From CAYFZR01 sp046760505 [NCBI: Candidatus Hydrothermarchaeota archaeon] (GTDB lineage: Archaea; CAYFZR01), in the NCBI GenBank assembly GCA_046760505.1, contig JBHIEG010000008.1, forward strand, positions 1 through 64,000: 64,000 nt of DNA, in the 5' to 3' direction. Below, in pieces: positions 26,069 through 36,759 of the stretch. Numbering within the stretch: the stretch's first letter is position 1; each line of letters opens with the position of its first letter. The position numbers were made by a program, and so were the translations under genes. The notes under the pieces were generated by a model. The model made no database searches. It saw only the letters and a program-made list of their open reading frames with translations, and was not told the origin of the DNA.

Positions 26069-27163
26069 TTACTTAAGCTGATTTAGTCTTTTAATTGCTT
26101 GGATGCTCTCTTTGTCTCCCAATTTACTTTGGACTACGGCTTCCTCTAAAATTTTAATAGCCTTATCATAATCTTCTCTATTAACAGGGAAAGGGACGCC
26201 ATCTTTTCCTCCAAAGGCAAAGCAATACTTCACAGGATCCTTCCAGCTTGGTCTTTCACCGAATATTATCTCTGAAACCAGCGCCAAGCCTCTTATAGTG
26301 GTTGGTCCCACTCCCCTTATTGCGAGAAGATTTTCAAAATTTTCAGGTTGTAATTCATAAATTCTTTCTATCGCGCTCCAATTCATCCTTTCCGGTACCC
26401 TATAAATAGCATTGCTTGCTTCTGCGGTCTTAAAATTTAGAAGAGTTTTTTGGCCTTTTTTCAGAGATTCAAACAATTTTTTTGTGTAAATCGGCTTTTC
26501 TTTGGATATGTCTGTAATGGTAGATCTACAGCCTCTACTTTCCTTTGAAGTTAAGTCCAGAACTCTATCATGAAGAACATCACCAACTATGCCTTCGTGG
26601 GGTTCTTCCACAAAATCTCTGACTTTCTCTGAGATCCAGTGGTATCTCCTAGCCTTTTTCATTTTTACATTTAAACCTTGCTGTATAACCGCCCATTTTC
26701 CTTTTTCGTTAAGGAACATTGAGTGATGATATAGAGGGTACCCTGCTTGTATCGCGGTGTTGTCCACCTTTGCACACATTTTACTTGAATACTTTAGCAT
26801 TTGAAGTGTTTTTTCTCCCAAAGAAAATTCATCTGCTATTTTTTCCAATTCTAAAGGACTTTTCCTTGATTGTTTACCCTTTCCACCAACTCCCTGAATT
26901 CCTAACTCTGTCTCGGTGAATACTGTTTTCAGTACTCCACAGAGTACGGTGGTTGTGCCTGAAGAATTCCAGTCAAATCCCAGAACATTAGATAGTGCCT
27001 GAAAGAAAAAAGGGTCTGCCAGCCTCAGTAAAATTTCATCTGTTCCATGCTCTTCCGCAATTACCGTCATGATTGATTTGCCTAGCTTAATCATTCTCTC
27101 TGTGAGCCAGTCGGGAGCCTTTCCTCCATGCAACTTGAGGTGGGCAATACCACTTCTTCTCAT
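26069..27163 (-). CDS. DUF763 protein
   Basis: A 364-residue protein with the DUF763 opening (MRRSGIAHLKLHGGKAPDWL), VLGFDWNSSGTTTV and YPLYHHSMF. A helix-hairpin-helix-like stretch near residue 280 (LLAIRGVGPTTIRGLALVSE) suggests nucleic-acid contact. DUF763 occurs in archaea and some thermophilic bacteria and is uncharacterised to my knowledge. It starts 50 bases ahead of the end of the plus-strand-facing neighbour, with the small protein gene upstream on the same strand. Confidence 0.88.
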   Translation of the reverse strand: MRRSGIAHLKLHGGKAPDWLTERMIKLGKSIMTVIAEEHGTDEILLRLADPFFFQALSNVLGFDWNSSGTTTVLCGVLKTVFTETELGIQGVGGKGKQSRKSPLELEKIADEFSLGEKTLQMLKYSSKMCAKVDNTAIQAGYPLYHHSMFLNEKGKWAVIQQGLNVKMKKARRYHWISEKVRDFVEEPHEGIVGDVLHDRVLDLTSKESRGCRSTITDISKEKPIYTKKLFESLKKGQKTLLNFKTAEASNAIYRVPERMNWSAIERIYELQPENFENLLAIRGVGPTTIRGLALVSEIIFGERPSWKDPVKYCFAFGGKDGVPFPVNREDYDKAIKILEEAVVQSKLGDKESIQAIKRLNQLK

Positions 27164-27213
27164 CTTATTCTAATTGTCTGTTTTTCTATTCGTATTGATC
27201 CGGTGTACAAAGA

Positions 27214-27498
27214 CTAATCATGTTTCTTTACGTATGTAATGGCACAGCCAGTTTCATCTGCAACTTTTATGATTCTATTGAATGCCTCTTCTTTATCTTT
27301 TCTTGTCAGACCTATAAGGTTAAAACTCATGAGTGAAGTCATTTTTTCTTTTGACCCTCTTCTTAGAGCAGGAATTTCAATTATTATATTCGTTAGATCA
27401 GCGTTTACACCTTTTAAGGCCTCTATGATCTTAAACAATACCTCCCTCTCGATTATGTGCCCTGCCATGCCAACCTCATCAATCGCTCTCTCAACCAT
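27214..27498 (-). CDS. Small uncharacterised archaeal protein
   Basis: A 94-residue protein from ATG 27498, preceded by AGAGGTGA at ideal spacing, which rules out the longer frame to 27549. The sequence (alternating strands and helices, LMSFNLIGLTRKDKEEAFNRIIKVADETGC) fits a ferredoxin/ACT-like fold, but I do not recognise a family. It precedes DUF763 on the same strand by about 50 bases and may be co-transcribed with it. Confidence 0.7.
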   Translation of the reverse strand: MVERAIDEVGMAGHIIEREVLFKIIEALKGVNADLTNIIIEIPALRRGSKEKMTSLMSFNLIGLTRKDKEEAFNRIIKVADETGCAITYVKKHD

Positions 27499-27600
27499 AT
27501 TTTCACCTCTACAAAATTGTTTTCTCTCATACTTAACACTTGCCTGCATAAAGTTAAAATAAATGTTTACTCATATTGTTTGTGAGCAGGTGAACCTCAA

Positions 27601-28869
27601 TTGTCTACTCTTATGTGGGCTGAACTGATTCTTCTTACCGTACTTGTCCTGTTATCAGGATTTTTTTCTGGTTCAGAAACCGCCTTAATCTCATTGAATA
27701 AAATAAGGATTAAATATCTCGTTCAAAAAGGTGAAAAAAGAGCAAAAACTGTTGATGAATTACTTAAACAACCAAACAGGCTTCTTGCAACAATCCTAAT
27801 AGGAAATAATCTGGTAAACGTTGCTGCATCGGCTCTGGCAACCTCTCTAGCAATCCAGTACTTTGGAAACAAAGGCATTGGAATAGCAACCGGAGTTATG
27901 ACCTTGGTCTTGCTTATGTTTGGAGAAATCAGTCCGAAGGCTTTTGCTACCAAAAATGCTGAAAAAGTATCTTTTATCGTATCAAAACCTATTAAGACGC
28001 TTGAATATGTATTTTATCCAGTGATAGAGATTTTGACGAAATTTACCAATTTTATAGTAAGAATTCTTGGAGGAGAGGCAAAAGCATCTCCATTTATTAC
28101 AGAGGAAGAAATCAAAACAATGCTTTACGTGGGAGAAGAAGAGGGTGAAATCGAGCCAGAAGAAAGAGAGATGATCCATAAGATATTTGAATTCGGCGAA
28201 ACTACCGTTAAAGAGGTTTTGGTACCGAGAATGGACATGGTCTGCATAGAGGCAAACCGATCTTTAGAAGAAGCCGTGGACAAAGCCTTGGAACATGGAT
28301 TTTCAAGGTTACCAGTATATGAAGGCACGGTGGATAACATAGTAGGAATCGTTCACATAAAAGACCTCTTCACGCATATAAGGGAAAAACGACAGGTATC
28401 TCTAAAAGAGGTTATGAGACCAACCTACTATGTTCCTGAAACAAAAAAGGTCAGTGATCTCCTGAAAGATCTGCAAAGAAGCAGACAACATATGGCAATA
28501 TGCACAGACGAGTACGGTGGCACGGTAGGGCTGGTCACCATTGAGGATCTCTTAGAGGAGATAGTTGGAGAGATTACGGACGAACATGATCCTAGGATGG
28601 AATTGATTAAGAAAGTAAATGAGAGAACCTACATTGTTAATGGAGCCGTGCCTATTGATGACTTGAACAAATACTTGGGATCAAATTTCCCTGAGGAGAA
28701 TTCTGAAACCATTGGAGGATTCGTATTCCACTGTCTCGGGAAATTACCTAAACCAGGGGATTCCATTGAGTACGATGGATACGAAATATCTGTTCAAAAA
28801 ATAGAAAAAAGGAGAATCGTGCAGGTAAAAATTATCAAGCCTTTAACACCAAGCAACGAAGAAAATTAA
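27601..28869 (+). CDS. CNNM/CorC-type transporter (DUF21-CBS-CBS-CorC)
   Basis: A 422-residue membrane protein. Its N-terminal DUF21 domain (four helices, [15 protein letters not shown] and [14 protein letters not shown]) is followed by two CBS domains (about 200-320) and a C-terminal CorC_HlyC domain (from about 330). Such proteins export or control Mg2+ and related ions. TTG 27601 is chosen because AGGTGA sits 7 bases ahead; ATG 27613 is the alternative. Confidence 0.92.
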   Translation: MSTLMWAELILLTVLVLLSGFFSGSETALISLNKIRIKYLVQKGEKRAKTVDELLKQPNRLLATILIGNNLVNVAASALATSLAIQYFGNKGIGIATGVMTLVLLMFGEISPKAFATKNAEKVSFIVSKPIKTLEYVFYPVIEILTKFTNFIVRILGGEAKASPFITEEEIKTMLYVGEEEGEIEPEEREMIHKIFEFGETTVKEVLVPRMDMVCIEANRSLEEAVDKALEHGFSRLPVYEGTVDNIVGIVHIKDLFTHIREKRQVSLKEVMRPTYYVPETKKVSDLLKDLQRSRQHMAICTDEYGGTVGLVTIEDLLEEIVGEITDEHDPRMELIKKVNERTYIVNGAVPIDDLNKYLGSNFPEENSETIGGFVFHCLGKLPKPGDSIEYDGYEISVQKIEKRRIVQVKIIKPLTPSNEEN

Positions 28870-28958
28870 CCTTAGAATAAAATTCTTCGGCATTCTTTCA
28901 TTCAAAAGCCCAAATTTATCTGGAATAAATATATATGAACAAATGCCACAGTTTATGC

Positions 28959-29345
28959 ATGTCAATATTCAAAAAGATGACCCGTATCCTGAAGAAGGAG
29001 ATAAATTTTCTCTACGTCATTGACTCTCCTGCATGTGTAGAATATTTTAACGATGTATATGATATGTTGGAAAAAAACGATCGTCTTCATGTTCTCGCTT
29101 TGCACAATCCTAGAGATCTAGAGTCAAAAAGCCTTTTCGAAATGCTTAGATCGCTTTCCATTGATCTGCCTAAGGTTAAAAGCTTCAGGATCGTGGAGTG
29201 CAACATATCATTAGCAAGAGTTTATGCCAACGAAATCAAGAAACAATGTAAAAATGAAGATATCAACGTGATAATAATCCCGAAAAAGAGACCTCAAGTT
29301 TATGAAAGGGTCTCCTCCCTCAATATTCCAATCATTACGGTATGA
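28959..29345 (+). CDS. Hypothetical protein, probably leaderless
   Basis: A 128-residue soluble protein with alternating strands and helices and a hydrophobic final strand (LNIPIITV). The layout could be a universal-stress-like or Rossmann-like fold, but no motif confirms this. An AATATATA box at 28926-28933 puts transcription start at about 28957, so the ATG at 28959 is likely used without a leader; the frame from 28935 would begin upstream of the transcript. Confidence 0.6.
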   Translation: MSIFKKMTRILKKEINFLYVIDSPACVEYFNDVYDMLEKNDRLHVLALHNPRDLESKSLFEMLRSLSIDLPKVKSFRIVECNISLARVYANEIKKQCKNEDINVIIIPKKRPQVYERVSSLNIPIITV

Positions 29346-29358
29346 TCTACTTAATGGT

Positions 29359-30627
29359 CTATGCCCTAAAGTACTCTTTCACTATTTTAATGGCACAGTA
29401 TTCTCCACACATTGTGCAAACATCTCGATCATATGGTTCTCTCTGGCTCCTATATTCCCTTGCTTTATAGGGATCTATGGCTACGCTGAACTGTCCTTCC
29501 CAATCCAAATCCATTCTTGCCTTTGCCATCCTTTGATCCAAGTCTCTACCGATCCCCTTTACAATATCTCCAGCGTGGGCCGCAATTTTAGCTGCTATAA
29601 CCCCTTCTTTAACATCTTGTTTGCTCGGAAGGCCTAAATGCTCTGAAGGAGTTACGTAACACAAGAAATCTGCTCCCGATGCCGCTGCAATCGCTCCACC
29701 GATTGCGGAAGTTATATGATCATAACCAGGCGCTATGTCCGTCACGATAGGTCCAAGTACGTAGAATGGGGCGCCTCTACAGATTGATTTTTGAAGTTTT
29801 ACGTGTCCTTCAATCTCATTTAAAGGCATGTGTCCGGGACCCTCTACAATTGTTTGAACACCATACTCCCTTGCTCTCTGGACGAGTTCTCCAAGTATTA
29901 TGAGTTCCTGTATCTGCGGTCTATCCGAAGAATCCGCCAAGCATCCGGGTCTTAAACCATCGCCTAGACTTAACGTTAGGTCGTACTCTTTGGAAATTTC
30001 AAGGAGATAATCATAATTTTTGTACAGGGGATTTTCCTCCTGATTGTGTATTATGTAGGCTGCGAGAAAACTTCCACCCCTGCTCACAATATTGGTTGTC
30101 CTCTTCTGTTTTATAAGTCTCTCCACGGTTTCTTTGGTAACACCGCAATGGACCGTTATGAAGTCTACTCCATCTTTAGCATGCTTCTCTATGGTAGAGA
30201 AGATTGTATCCTCGTCCATATGGATTATTGCTCCTTTTTTCTTTAAGGCGGTAATACCGGCCTGATATATCGGTACAGTTCCCAGAGGAACGTTTAGTCC
30301 AAGCATTTTCTTCCTTATTTTGTCAATGTCCCCTCCAGTGCTAAGATCCATGATTGTGTCAGAGCCATATTCTATTGCTATTCTTGCTTTTTCTATCTCT
30401 AAATCAATATCTTTAAAATCAGGAGAGGTTCCCAGGTTTGCGTTAATCTTAGTTCTTAATCCATGACCTATCCCTATACTCGGAATCTCTCTCGCCACAT
30501 TCTTTGGTATTACCACTTTTCCCTCGTGAACTAATTTAGCAAGTTTCTCAGGGTCTACGCCTTCCTTTTGAGCGACTTCAAAGACCTCCAGAGGTATTTC
30601 GTGTCCTGCTTCTTTCATAATAGTCAA
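29359..30627 (-). CDS. thiC: Phosphomethylpyrimidine synthase ThiC
   Basis: ThiC converts aminoimidazole ribotide to HMP phosphate in thiamine biosynthesis, a SAM radical reaction. Conserved stretches include IEYGSDTIMDLSTGGDI, TVHCGVT, SLGDGLRPGC and EGPGHMP; the cluster motif is CTMCGEYC at the C-terminus. TTG 30627 has AGGTGAT at suitable spacing, and ATG 30618 is an alternative. No thiamine riboswitch is visible: the gene follows the Mut7-C gene by 11 bases. Confidence 0.95.
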   Translation of the reverse strand: MTIMKEAGHEIPLEVFEVAQKEGVDPEKLAKLVHEGKVVIPKNVAREIPSIGIGHGLRTKINANLGTSPDFKDIDLEIEKARIAIEYGSDTIMDLSTGGDIDKIRKKMLGLNVPLGTVPIYQAGITALKKKGAIIHMDEDTIFSTIEKHAKDGVDFITVHCGVTKETVERLIKQKRTTNIVSRGGSFLAAYIIHNQEENPLYKNYDYLLEISKEYDLTLSLGDGLRPGCLADSSDRPQIQELIILGELVQRAREYGVQTIVEGPGHMPLNEIEGHVKLQKSICRGAPFYVLGPIVTDIAPGYDHITSAIGGAIAAASGADFLCYVTPSEHLGLPSKQDVKEGVIAAKIAAHAGDIVKGIGRDLDQRMAKARMDLDWEGQFSVAIDPYKAREYRSQREPYDRDVCTMCGEYCAIKIVKEYFRA

Positions 30628-30638
30628 AAATATCACCT

Positions 30639-31133
30639 TTAAACCATTTTCTTTTGTAGGCTGTTAAGTCTCTCCTCGATTGTTTGCCAGTGCCTACCTT
30701 CCCAATAAACCTTTCCGCAGTTCTCGCATATCCAGAATTCATCGTACTTTCTGATAAGTTTAGTGGTAATTACTCCCTCTTTTACTAGCATCTTCAGTTC
30801 TTTTGGATCGGCACTCCTGATCTCAGAATTGCAGACGCTACATCTAACAATGTTTACCTCAAGGTCCAAGTTATATGTCCTGACAACTTCTTCGAGCTGA
30901 TCCATTACTTTGTCCGAATTTATCAGGAGGGCATCCACATTCTCTTTTCTGGCCTTTTCCACAAGGTCCTTGTCTCTGGAAAGTAATACCCTGCTCTCTT
31001 CCTTGGCAAGGATCACCATGAATTCGTCCTCTGCCTCCTGAAAGTCAAAGTCGTTTACGCTGAGCGTATCATGACCCAAAAGTCTCAGCCAACTAGTCAA
31101 TTTTCCTAGCATTCTGTCTACCAAGAATCTCAA
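30639..31133 (-). CDS. Mut7-C RNase-domain protein with zinc ribbon
   Basis: A 164-residue protein. The N-terminal half ([22 protein letters not shown], then [12 protein letters not shown]) is the PIN-like Mut7-C RNase domain with its acidic residues. The C-terminal half is a zinc ribbon (CSVC and CENC). The family is a predicted RNase of unproven substrate. Its first 41 bases overlap the 3' end of aroC in another frame. The overlap is real because the conserved FLVDRMLG lies inside it. Confidence 0.9.
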   Translation of the reverse strand: MRFLVDRMLGKLTSWLRLLGHDTLSVNDFDFQEAEDEFMVILAKEESRVLLSRDKDLVEKARKENVDALLINSDKVMDQLEEVVRTYNLDLEVNIVRCSVCNSEIRSADPKELKMLVKEGVITTKLIRKYDEFWICENCGKVYWEGRHWQTIEERLNSLQKKMV

Positions 31134-32235
31134 TAACTGGACTCTCCCAAAATTTGTTTGGATGTATCAGACCACATCTTATCATGTGATCTACCAAGAC
31201 ACAAGCAAACATCGCTTCTCCAACCGGCACTATTCTAGGAGTTATGTTAGGATCATGTCTCCCTTCTACCTTTAATTTTGTGGGCTTCATACTTATAAGA
31301 TCCACGGTCTCTTGAATCTTTCCTATTGATGAGGTAGGTTTTACTGCAAATCTACATACTATAGGCATTCCGGTTGATATCCCTCCCAAGATGCCTCCGC
31401 AGTTATTTGATTTCATTTTTATCTTGCCTTCTTCAATTATAAAGGGATCGTTGAACTCTGATCCCAGCATTCTGCTTGCATCAAAACCTACTCCTATTTC
31501 AATACCTTTTACTGCGCCAATTGACATTATAGCCTTTGCTATATCTGCCTCCAGTTTATCGAAGACCGGTTCTCCCAAACCCGCTGGAACATTTAGAGCT
31601 ATTAACTCAACAATTCCCCCTGAACTGTCTCCTTGTTCATGGATCTCCTTTATCTTTCTTATCATCAGTTTTGATACATAAGGATCTCCGCAGAAGATTT
31701 CGTCTTCTCGGGACTTTCTGATCTGCTCTATGGACAGTTTCCCGACTCTTATCCCTGCTGCTTCTACCACATGTCCTAAAATTTCTATTCCAACAATATT
31801 GAGAATTTTTTTTGCAACTGCTCCGGCAGCAACTCTAGCAACTGTTTCCCTTCCGCTAGCCCTTCCACCCCCTCTGTAATCCAGATGCTCATATTTTAAC
31901 TTATAAGTAAGGTCAGCGTGACCAGGACGGGGTTTGTATTTAATGGGCTCATAGGGAGAGGAATCAACGTCTCTATTCCAGACCAACATTGATATTGGAG
32001 TGCCGATTGTTTTGCCTTCAAAAATTCCTGATAGGATCTCTATTTCATCTTTTTCCTCTCTTTTGGAGGTTATATCGTGCTTTCCAGGTCTCCTTCTATC
32101 AAGTTCCTCCTGGATGTCTTTTGGTTTTATTGGAACTCCAGCAGGGACACCATCTAATACCACGCCAACAGCTTTGCCATGGGATTCTCCCCAGGTGGTA
32201 ATCTTGAATATTTTTCCAAATGTATTTCCGCTCAT
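31093..32235 (-). CDS. aroC: Chorismate synthase
   Basis: AroC turns EPSP into chorismate with reduced FMN as cofactor. The 380-residue protein has all signatures: [51 protein letters not shown] and the C-terminal RHDP. It overlaps aroA by 4 bases, so the last two shikimate steps are translated together. Its product feeds the divergent trp operon. Confidence 0.97.
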   Translation of the reverse strand: MSGNTFGKIFKITTWGESHGKAVGVVLDGVPAGVPIKPKDIQEELDRRRPGKHDITSKREEKDEIEILSGIFEGKTIGTPISMLVWNRDVDSSPYEPIKYKPRPGHADLTYKLKYEHLDYRGGGRASGRETVARVAAGAVAKKILNIVGIEILGHVVEAAGIRVGKLSIEQIRKSREDEIFCGDPYVSKLMIRKIKEIHEQGDSSGGIVELIALNVPAGLGEPVFDKLEADIAKAIMSIGAVKGIEIGVGFDASRMLGSEFNDPFIIEEGKIKMKSNNCGGILGGISTGMPIVCRFAVKPTSSIGKIQETVDLISMKPTKLKVEGRHDPNITPRIVPVGEAMFACVLVDHMIRCGLIHPNKFWESPVIEILGRQNARKID

Positions 32236-33512
32236 ATTATCTCGATTTCCATGCCTATATATCTCATAGATTCTACAAAACTTGGGAAAGACACATTAAT
32301 CGATTCCGCCGTGTCTATAACGGTATGACCTTCCGCAACCAAACCTGCTATTGCCAAAGCCATCACTACTCTATGGTCATTGTATCCGTGTAATTCTCTA
32401 CCCTTCAACCTCGAATTCCTTACTATAAGACCATCCGGTCTCTCCTTTATATTTGCACCCATTTTGGATAATTCATTGGCCATGGCACTTATTCTATCAC
32501 TCTCTTTGTATCTTACGTGTTCAGCATTGTATATGGTCGTGGCACCCTTGGCATGGGTCCCGAGTACTGCAAGCGTTGGAACCAAATCCGGTATATACTT
32601 TGCATCAACCGTTAACCCTTTTAAATCTTGCCCTCCGATGACCCGAAATCCAGTTTTAAAGGACTTTATACTAGCACCCATCTCTCTTAGAATTTCAACA
32701 ATTCTATAATCGCCCTGTACGGTGTTTTCAGATAGATTATCTATATAGACATCCGAGTCAATCATAGAGGATGCAGCGAATATATATGAAGAGGATGAAT
32801 AATCTCCCGGTATCCTGTATTTAACGGGTTTAATGGTTTGTTTCCTTATCTCAAACCTATTTTTTTTATATTCTATTTTCACACCCGCTTCTTTCAGTAT
32901 TTCTAAGGTAATCATGACATACGGTAGGGATTTCAATTCTGTAGTTAATTCAATTATGAGTCCATTTTCCAAGAGAGGTCCAAGGAGCAAGAGACCTGAT
33001 ATGAACTGCGAGCTAATATCCCCTCGTATCCTAACATAATTATTCTCAATTTTTCCTCCCTCAATCTTAAGGGGAGCGCATCCATCTCCCTTGAGCGAAG
33101 TGGCCTTGACTCCCAATTGATTTAGTGCATCCAATAATGGTTGATTCGGTCTCCTTCTCACCGATTCATCCCCTGTTAATCTTGCCTTTGTGAGACTCGA
33201 GATAGCGGTTATTAATCTGAGAGTGGTACCCGAATTTGATACATCTATAATCTTAGCTGGCTCTATCAAGTTTCCTCCAGTGCCCTCTATCACATATGTA
33301 TCATTTTCTTCATGAATTTTAGCACCGAGCAATTTGCACGCGTTTATTGTTGCCTTCGTGTCCTCTGAAATGAGAGGAGATTTTATTACCGATGTTCCTT
33401 CTGCTAGTAAGCCAACTATGAACGCTCTGTGAGTGTAACTCTTCGATGGTGGCGCCTCAACTTTTCCGCTCAAGTATTCTGCTGGCCAGCACCTCAATCT
33501 CATTTTCATCAC
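32232..33512 (-). CDS. aroA: 3-phosphoshikimate 1-carboxyvinyltransferase
   Basis: AroA (EPSP synthase) joins PEP to shikimate-3-phosphate. The 426-residue protein has [17 protein letters not shown] near the start, NSGTTLRLI (residues near 90) and a C-terminal [16 protein letters not shown]. The first ATG in frame follows the GTG at 33512 by one codon, and a third start lies 2 codons later. It leads aroA-aroC-Mut7-C-thiC and diverges from trpD across 82 bases. Confidence 0.97.
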   Translation of the reverse strand: MMKMRLRCWPAEYLSGKVEAPPSKSYTHRAFIVGLLAEGTSVIKSPLISEDTKATINACKLLGAKIHEENDTYVIEGTGGNLIEPAKIIDVSNSGTTLRLITAISSLTKARLTGDESVRRRPNQPLLDALNQLGVKATSLKGDGCAPLKIEGGKIENNYVRIRGDISSQFISGLLLLGPLLENGLIIELTTELKSLPYVMITLEILKEAGVKIEYKKNRFEIRKQTIKPVKYRIPGDYSSSSYIFAASSMIDSDVYIDNLSENTVQGDYRIVEILREMGASIKSFKTGFRVIGGQDLKGLTVDAKYIPDLVPTLAVLGTHAKGATTIYNAEHVRYKESDRISAMANELSKMGANIKERPDGLIVRNSRLKGRELHGYNDHRVVMALAIAGLVAEGHTVIDTAESINVSFPSFVESMRYIGMEIEII

Positions 33513-33554
33513 TTTTTTGCATTAAAGAATATATCTATACACTAGTGCATAAAG

Positions 33555-33564
33555 TTTATATATT
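33555..33564 (+). promoter_or_regulatory. TATA box of the trpDFE operon
   Basis: TTTATATATT stands about 30 bases ahead of the trpD ATG with an AAAG-type BRE before it. The adjoining TGCATAAAGT resembles TGCGTAAAGT ahead of trpG (38039-38048), which may mark a shared site. Confidence 0.5.
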
Positions 33565-33594
33565 CCAGCATTATTATGTCCAAAGGGTGGTTGA

Positions 33595-34644
33595 ATGTTT
33601 GATTCATACTTAAATAAGGTTATTTCGATGGTAAATCTTACACGGCAAGAATCTTATGAAGCAATGAAACATATACTTGATGGCTACATAAGTGATGTAA
33701 GAATAGCATCTTTTTTGACTGCCCTCAATATGAAAGAAGAGAGTGTCGATGAAATAGTTGGATTTGCATCATGTATGAGAGATCACGCAATTAGAATTAA
33801 CCCTAAAGTCGATTTACTTGTAGATACGTGCGGTACGGGTGGAGATAGGGTTAAAACAATTAATGTAAGTACAGCAGCAGCTGTAATACTATCTTCTTGC
33901 GGCGTCTCGGTCGCGAAGCATGGAAATAGAGCGGTAACAAGTAAGGCAGGAAGTGCCGATGTCCTAGAGGCTCTAGGCTTAAATTTAAATCAAGATTATG
34001 CTCAAATAGAGAAATCAATCGAAAAAATTGGAATAGGCTTTATGTTTGCTCCTCATTTTCATCCTTCAATGAAAAGGGTCGCAAGTATAAGAAAGGAACT
34101 GAGAATAAAAACCGTTTTTAACATCCTGGGACCGCTCACAAATCCTGCGAATGCAAACATACAACTGCTAGGTGTTTATTCTGAAGATTTAGTCCATAAA
34201 ATGGCCAACGTTCTTTCCTTTTTGGGATGTGAGAGGGGGCTGGTAGTTCATGGTACTTCCGGGCTAGATGAGATTTCCAATGTGGGAGAAACCGTTATCT
34301 GTGAAATAAACAACGGTAAACTCGATTCTTATAAGATTACGCCTGAGGAGTTTGGTATCAAAGAGGCAAGGTTATCCGATATAGTCGGTGGCAATTCTCT
34401 GGATAATGCAAAATTCATGGTCGATCTCCTCAGAGGATTGAAGAAGGATCCAAGAAAGGATATCATACTCATGAATGCTTCCGGAGCTTTATATGCGGCT
34501 AGAATTGCTAAGGATTTCAAAGAGGGGATTGAAATCGCGAACCAAGCGATTGAAGATGGCTCAGCATTAAAAAAATTAATGAAATTAATTGAGTTTTCCG
34601 GTGGAGATTTGAATAGATTAAAGATCTTTGGGGTGGATATTTGA
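33595..34644 (+). CDS. trpD: Anthranilate phosphoribosyltransferase
   Basis: TrpD adds phosphoribosyl to anthranilate. The 349-residue protein has the PRPP loop GTGGDRVKTINVSTAAA, KHGNRAVTSKAGSAD and the segment NILGPLTNPA. ATG follows GGGTGG. The stop overlaps the TTG start of trpF. First gene of the trpD-F-E run. Confidence 0.97.
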   Translation: MFDSYLNKVISMVNLTRQESYEAMKHILDGYISDVRIASFLTALNMKEESVDEIVGFASCMRDHAIRINPKVDLLVDTCGTGGDRVKTINVSTAAAVILSSCGVSVAKHGNRAVTSKAGSADVLEALGLNLNQDYAQIEKSIEKIGIGFMFAPHFHPSMKRVASIRKELRIKTVFNILGPLTNPANANIQLLGVYSEDLVHKMANVLSFLGCERGLVVHGTSGLDEISNVGETVICEINNGKLDSYKITPEEFGIKEARLSDIVGGNSLDNAKFMVDLLRGLKKDPRKDIILMNASGALYAARIAKDFKEGIEIANQAIEDGSALKKLMKLIEFSGGDLNRLKIFGVDI

Positions 34645-35288
34645 TAGTCAAGATATGCGGAATAACAAACGAAGAGGACGCTGTTTTAGCAGAAGAACTT
34701 GGAGGCGATATAATAGGATTCATAGCGCACGCAAAATCTAAGAGATTAATCGATATCGAAAAAATAGGCGAGATAACAGATGTTCTATCCTCAAAAACTG
34801 CTTTGGTCATGGAAAACCCGAATGAAGAAATTCTGGACAAAGCAGCTAACATAAACGCTGATTTTATTCAGTTACATGGCAATGAAAGCCCTGAATTATG
34901 CCATAAGTTAAAAGAGATGGGATTTGAGACAATAAAAACCGTCCACGTTCCGGTCAAGGCAACCGATATTAACGGTATGTTGATATATTGTTCTCTGTAC
35001 GAATGTTCATTTTTACTGCTAGACACCAAAATTGGAAGAATTTCAGGCGGAACAGGAATTAGACACGACTGGAATCTAAGCAAAAAAATCATAGAAGAAG
35101 TCAAGAAGCCAGTTTTTCTCTCAGGAGGATTAAACCCTGAAAACGTAAAGAAAGCAATCCAAATAACAAAACCCTACGGAGTAGATGTTTCCAGTGGTGT
35201 CGAGTCTGAAATCGGAAGAAAAGACCCTAACCTGCTATATGAATTCATAAAAAACTCAAAGGAAGGTTTTTATGGAATTAAATCATAG
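34641..35288 (+). CDS. trpF: Phosphoribosylanthranilate isomerase
   Basis: TrpF isomerises phosphoribosylanthranilate. The 215-residue TIM barrel starts MIVKICGITNEEDAVLA with the catalytic cysteine in KICGI, has FIQLHGNE, and ends with FLSGGLNPENV and GVDVSSGVE for phosphate binding. TTG initiates, after GGGGTGG within trpD. It overlaps trpE by 17 bases. Confidence 0.96.
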   Translation: MIVKICGITNEEDAVLAEELGGDIIGFIAHAKSKRLIDIEKIGEITDVLSSKTALVMENPNEEILDKAANINADFIQLHGNESPELCHKLKEMGFETIKTVHVPVKATDINGMLIYCSLYECSFLLLDTKIGRISGGTGIRHDWNLSKKIIEEVKKPVFLSGGLNPENVKKAIQITKPYGVDVSSGVESEIGRKDPNLLYEFIKNSKEGFYGIKS

Positions 35289-36759
35289 ATCTTTAAGATA
35301 CAGATCATATGACACAGAAATATCTCCAGTAGACATGTACTTTGCTCTTGATTCAAATAAAAAAACCAACTATTCCTATCTCCTAGAATCGGTTGAAGGA
35401 GAGGAAAGACTGGCAAGATTTTCATTTTTTGGAATCGATCCATCATTCTTTCTGCGAATAGAAGAAAATAAATTATATATAGAACTCTACGATGATGAAT
35501 ACATAGATTTTCTGAACGAAGGGATGAAAAAAGTCTGTGATGATTATCAGCAGGAGGATAACAAATTTTTTGGAAAAATAAAGCAAGATTTCGATGTGCT
35601 TGATACCCTTAGATGTTTCAACCTACGTTTGAGTATAAAAAATCCATTTAATAGACAGTCTTTTTTGGGAGGATTGGTTGGATATGTTTCCTATGACATA
35701 GTAAGAAGATGGGTTGAGTTTAGATCGAGAAAATCCCCACAGCCAGATGCGGAATTCCTTTTCATGGATAATTCGTTCGTCTTCGATCATTCGAAGAGAA
35801 AACTATACTTCTTTACCTTGAAAGATAATTTTTCCGAAGTTGAAAAAATTTTGAAAGAGGCAAAGCCACTGAATAAAATAAAAATTCCTGAAAGATATGA
35901 GAGCAAACCCTACAAAGAAAACATGTCAAAATCGGAGTTTATAGAAACAGTAGAACGTGCAAAGGAGTATATTTACTCGGGCGATATATTTCAGGTTGTT
36001 CTGGCGAGAAAAATATGGATGAAAACAAAAGCAGACCCTTTTTTGGTTTATAGAGTGCTTAGGGAAATAAATCCTTCGCCCTACATGTACTTCATGAAAC
36101 TAAACGATCTATCGATCATAGGATCGAGTCCTGAAACCTTGGTCACCATGTATCAGAATAGAATTACCACGAATCCGATTGCTGGGACAAGACCAAGAGG
36201 GAAAAATGAAGAAGAAGATAGAAAAAACCAAGAGGAAATGTTAAATGACCCTAAAGAACTGGCAGAGCATGTTATGCTCGTGGATTTAGGAAGAAACGAT
36301 ATAGGAAAAGTTTCTAAGCCTGGAACAGTAAGATTAAAGGAATACATGAACGTCTCAAAGTACAGTCACGTTATGCACATCGTTTCTCTTGTTGAAGGAG
36401 AAATGAAGAATGATTCCGACATTTACCTTGGATTCAAGGCAGTTTTCCCAGCGGGCACCGTTTCTGGTGCTCCAAAAATCAGGGCGATGGAGATAATCGA
36501 CGAGTGTGAATATGAGAGAAGAGGGATATATGCCGGAGCATTGGGGTACTTCGCCTTCGATAACAGCGCTGATTTTGCCATAGTTATCAGAACAATAACG
36601 ATGGAAAAAAACGTTGCCAGTGTTTACGCTGGTGCAGGCATTGTAGCGGATTCTATTCCTGAGAACGAATGGTATGAAACTGAAAATAAGGCACTTGCTT
36701 TATTAAGATCTGTTGAAATAGCAGAGAGTTTAGAAAAAGAAAAATTAGTTGGACTTTAA
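35272..36759 (+). CDS. trpE: Anthranilate synthase component I
   Basis: TrpE converts chorismate and ammonia (from TrpG) to anthranilate. The 495-residue protein shows [40 protein letters not shown] and [18 protein letters not shown] in order. The Trp-feedback region near the N-terminus ([18 protein letters not shown]) is intact. Its partner trpG lies 1.3 kb downstream behind an antisense gene, an unusual split. The 3' end overlaps that gene by 15 bases. Confidence 0.97.
   Translation: MELNHRSLRYRSYDTEISPVDMYFALDSNKKTNYSYLLESVEGEERLARFSFFGIDPSFFLRIEENKLYIELYDDEYIDFLNEGMKKVCDDYQQEDNKFFGKIKQDFDVLDTLRCFNLRLSIKNPFNRQSFLGGLVGYVSYDIVRRWVEFRSRKSPQPDAEFLFMDNSFVFDHSKRKLYFFTLKDNFSEVEKILKEAKPLNKIKIPERYESKPYKENMSKSEFIETVERAKEYIYSGDIFQVVLARKIWMKTKADPFLVYRVLREINPSPYMYFMKLNDLSIIGSSPETLVTMYQNRITTNPIAGTRPRGKNEEEDRKNQEEMLNDPKELAEHVMLVDLGRNDIGKVSKPGTVRLKEYMNVSKYSHVMHIVSLVEGEMKNDSDIYLGFKAVFPAGTVSGAPKIRAMEIIDECEYERRGIYAGALGYFAFDNSADFAIVIRTITMEKNVASVYAGAGIVADSIPENEWYETENKALALLRSVEIAESLEKEKLVGL

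Noticed and set aside
30628-30660. Possible thiamine (TPP) riboswitch ahead of thiC
   Set aside because: Only about 11 bases separate the Mut7-C stop from the thiC start region, too little room for the element, and no conserved riboswitch core is visible.
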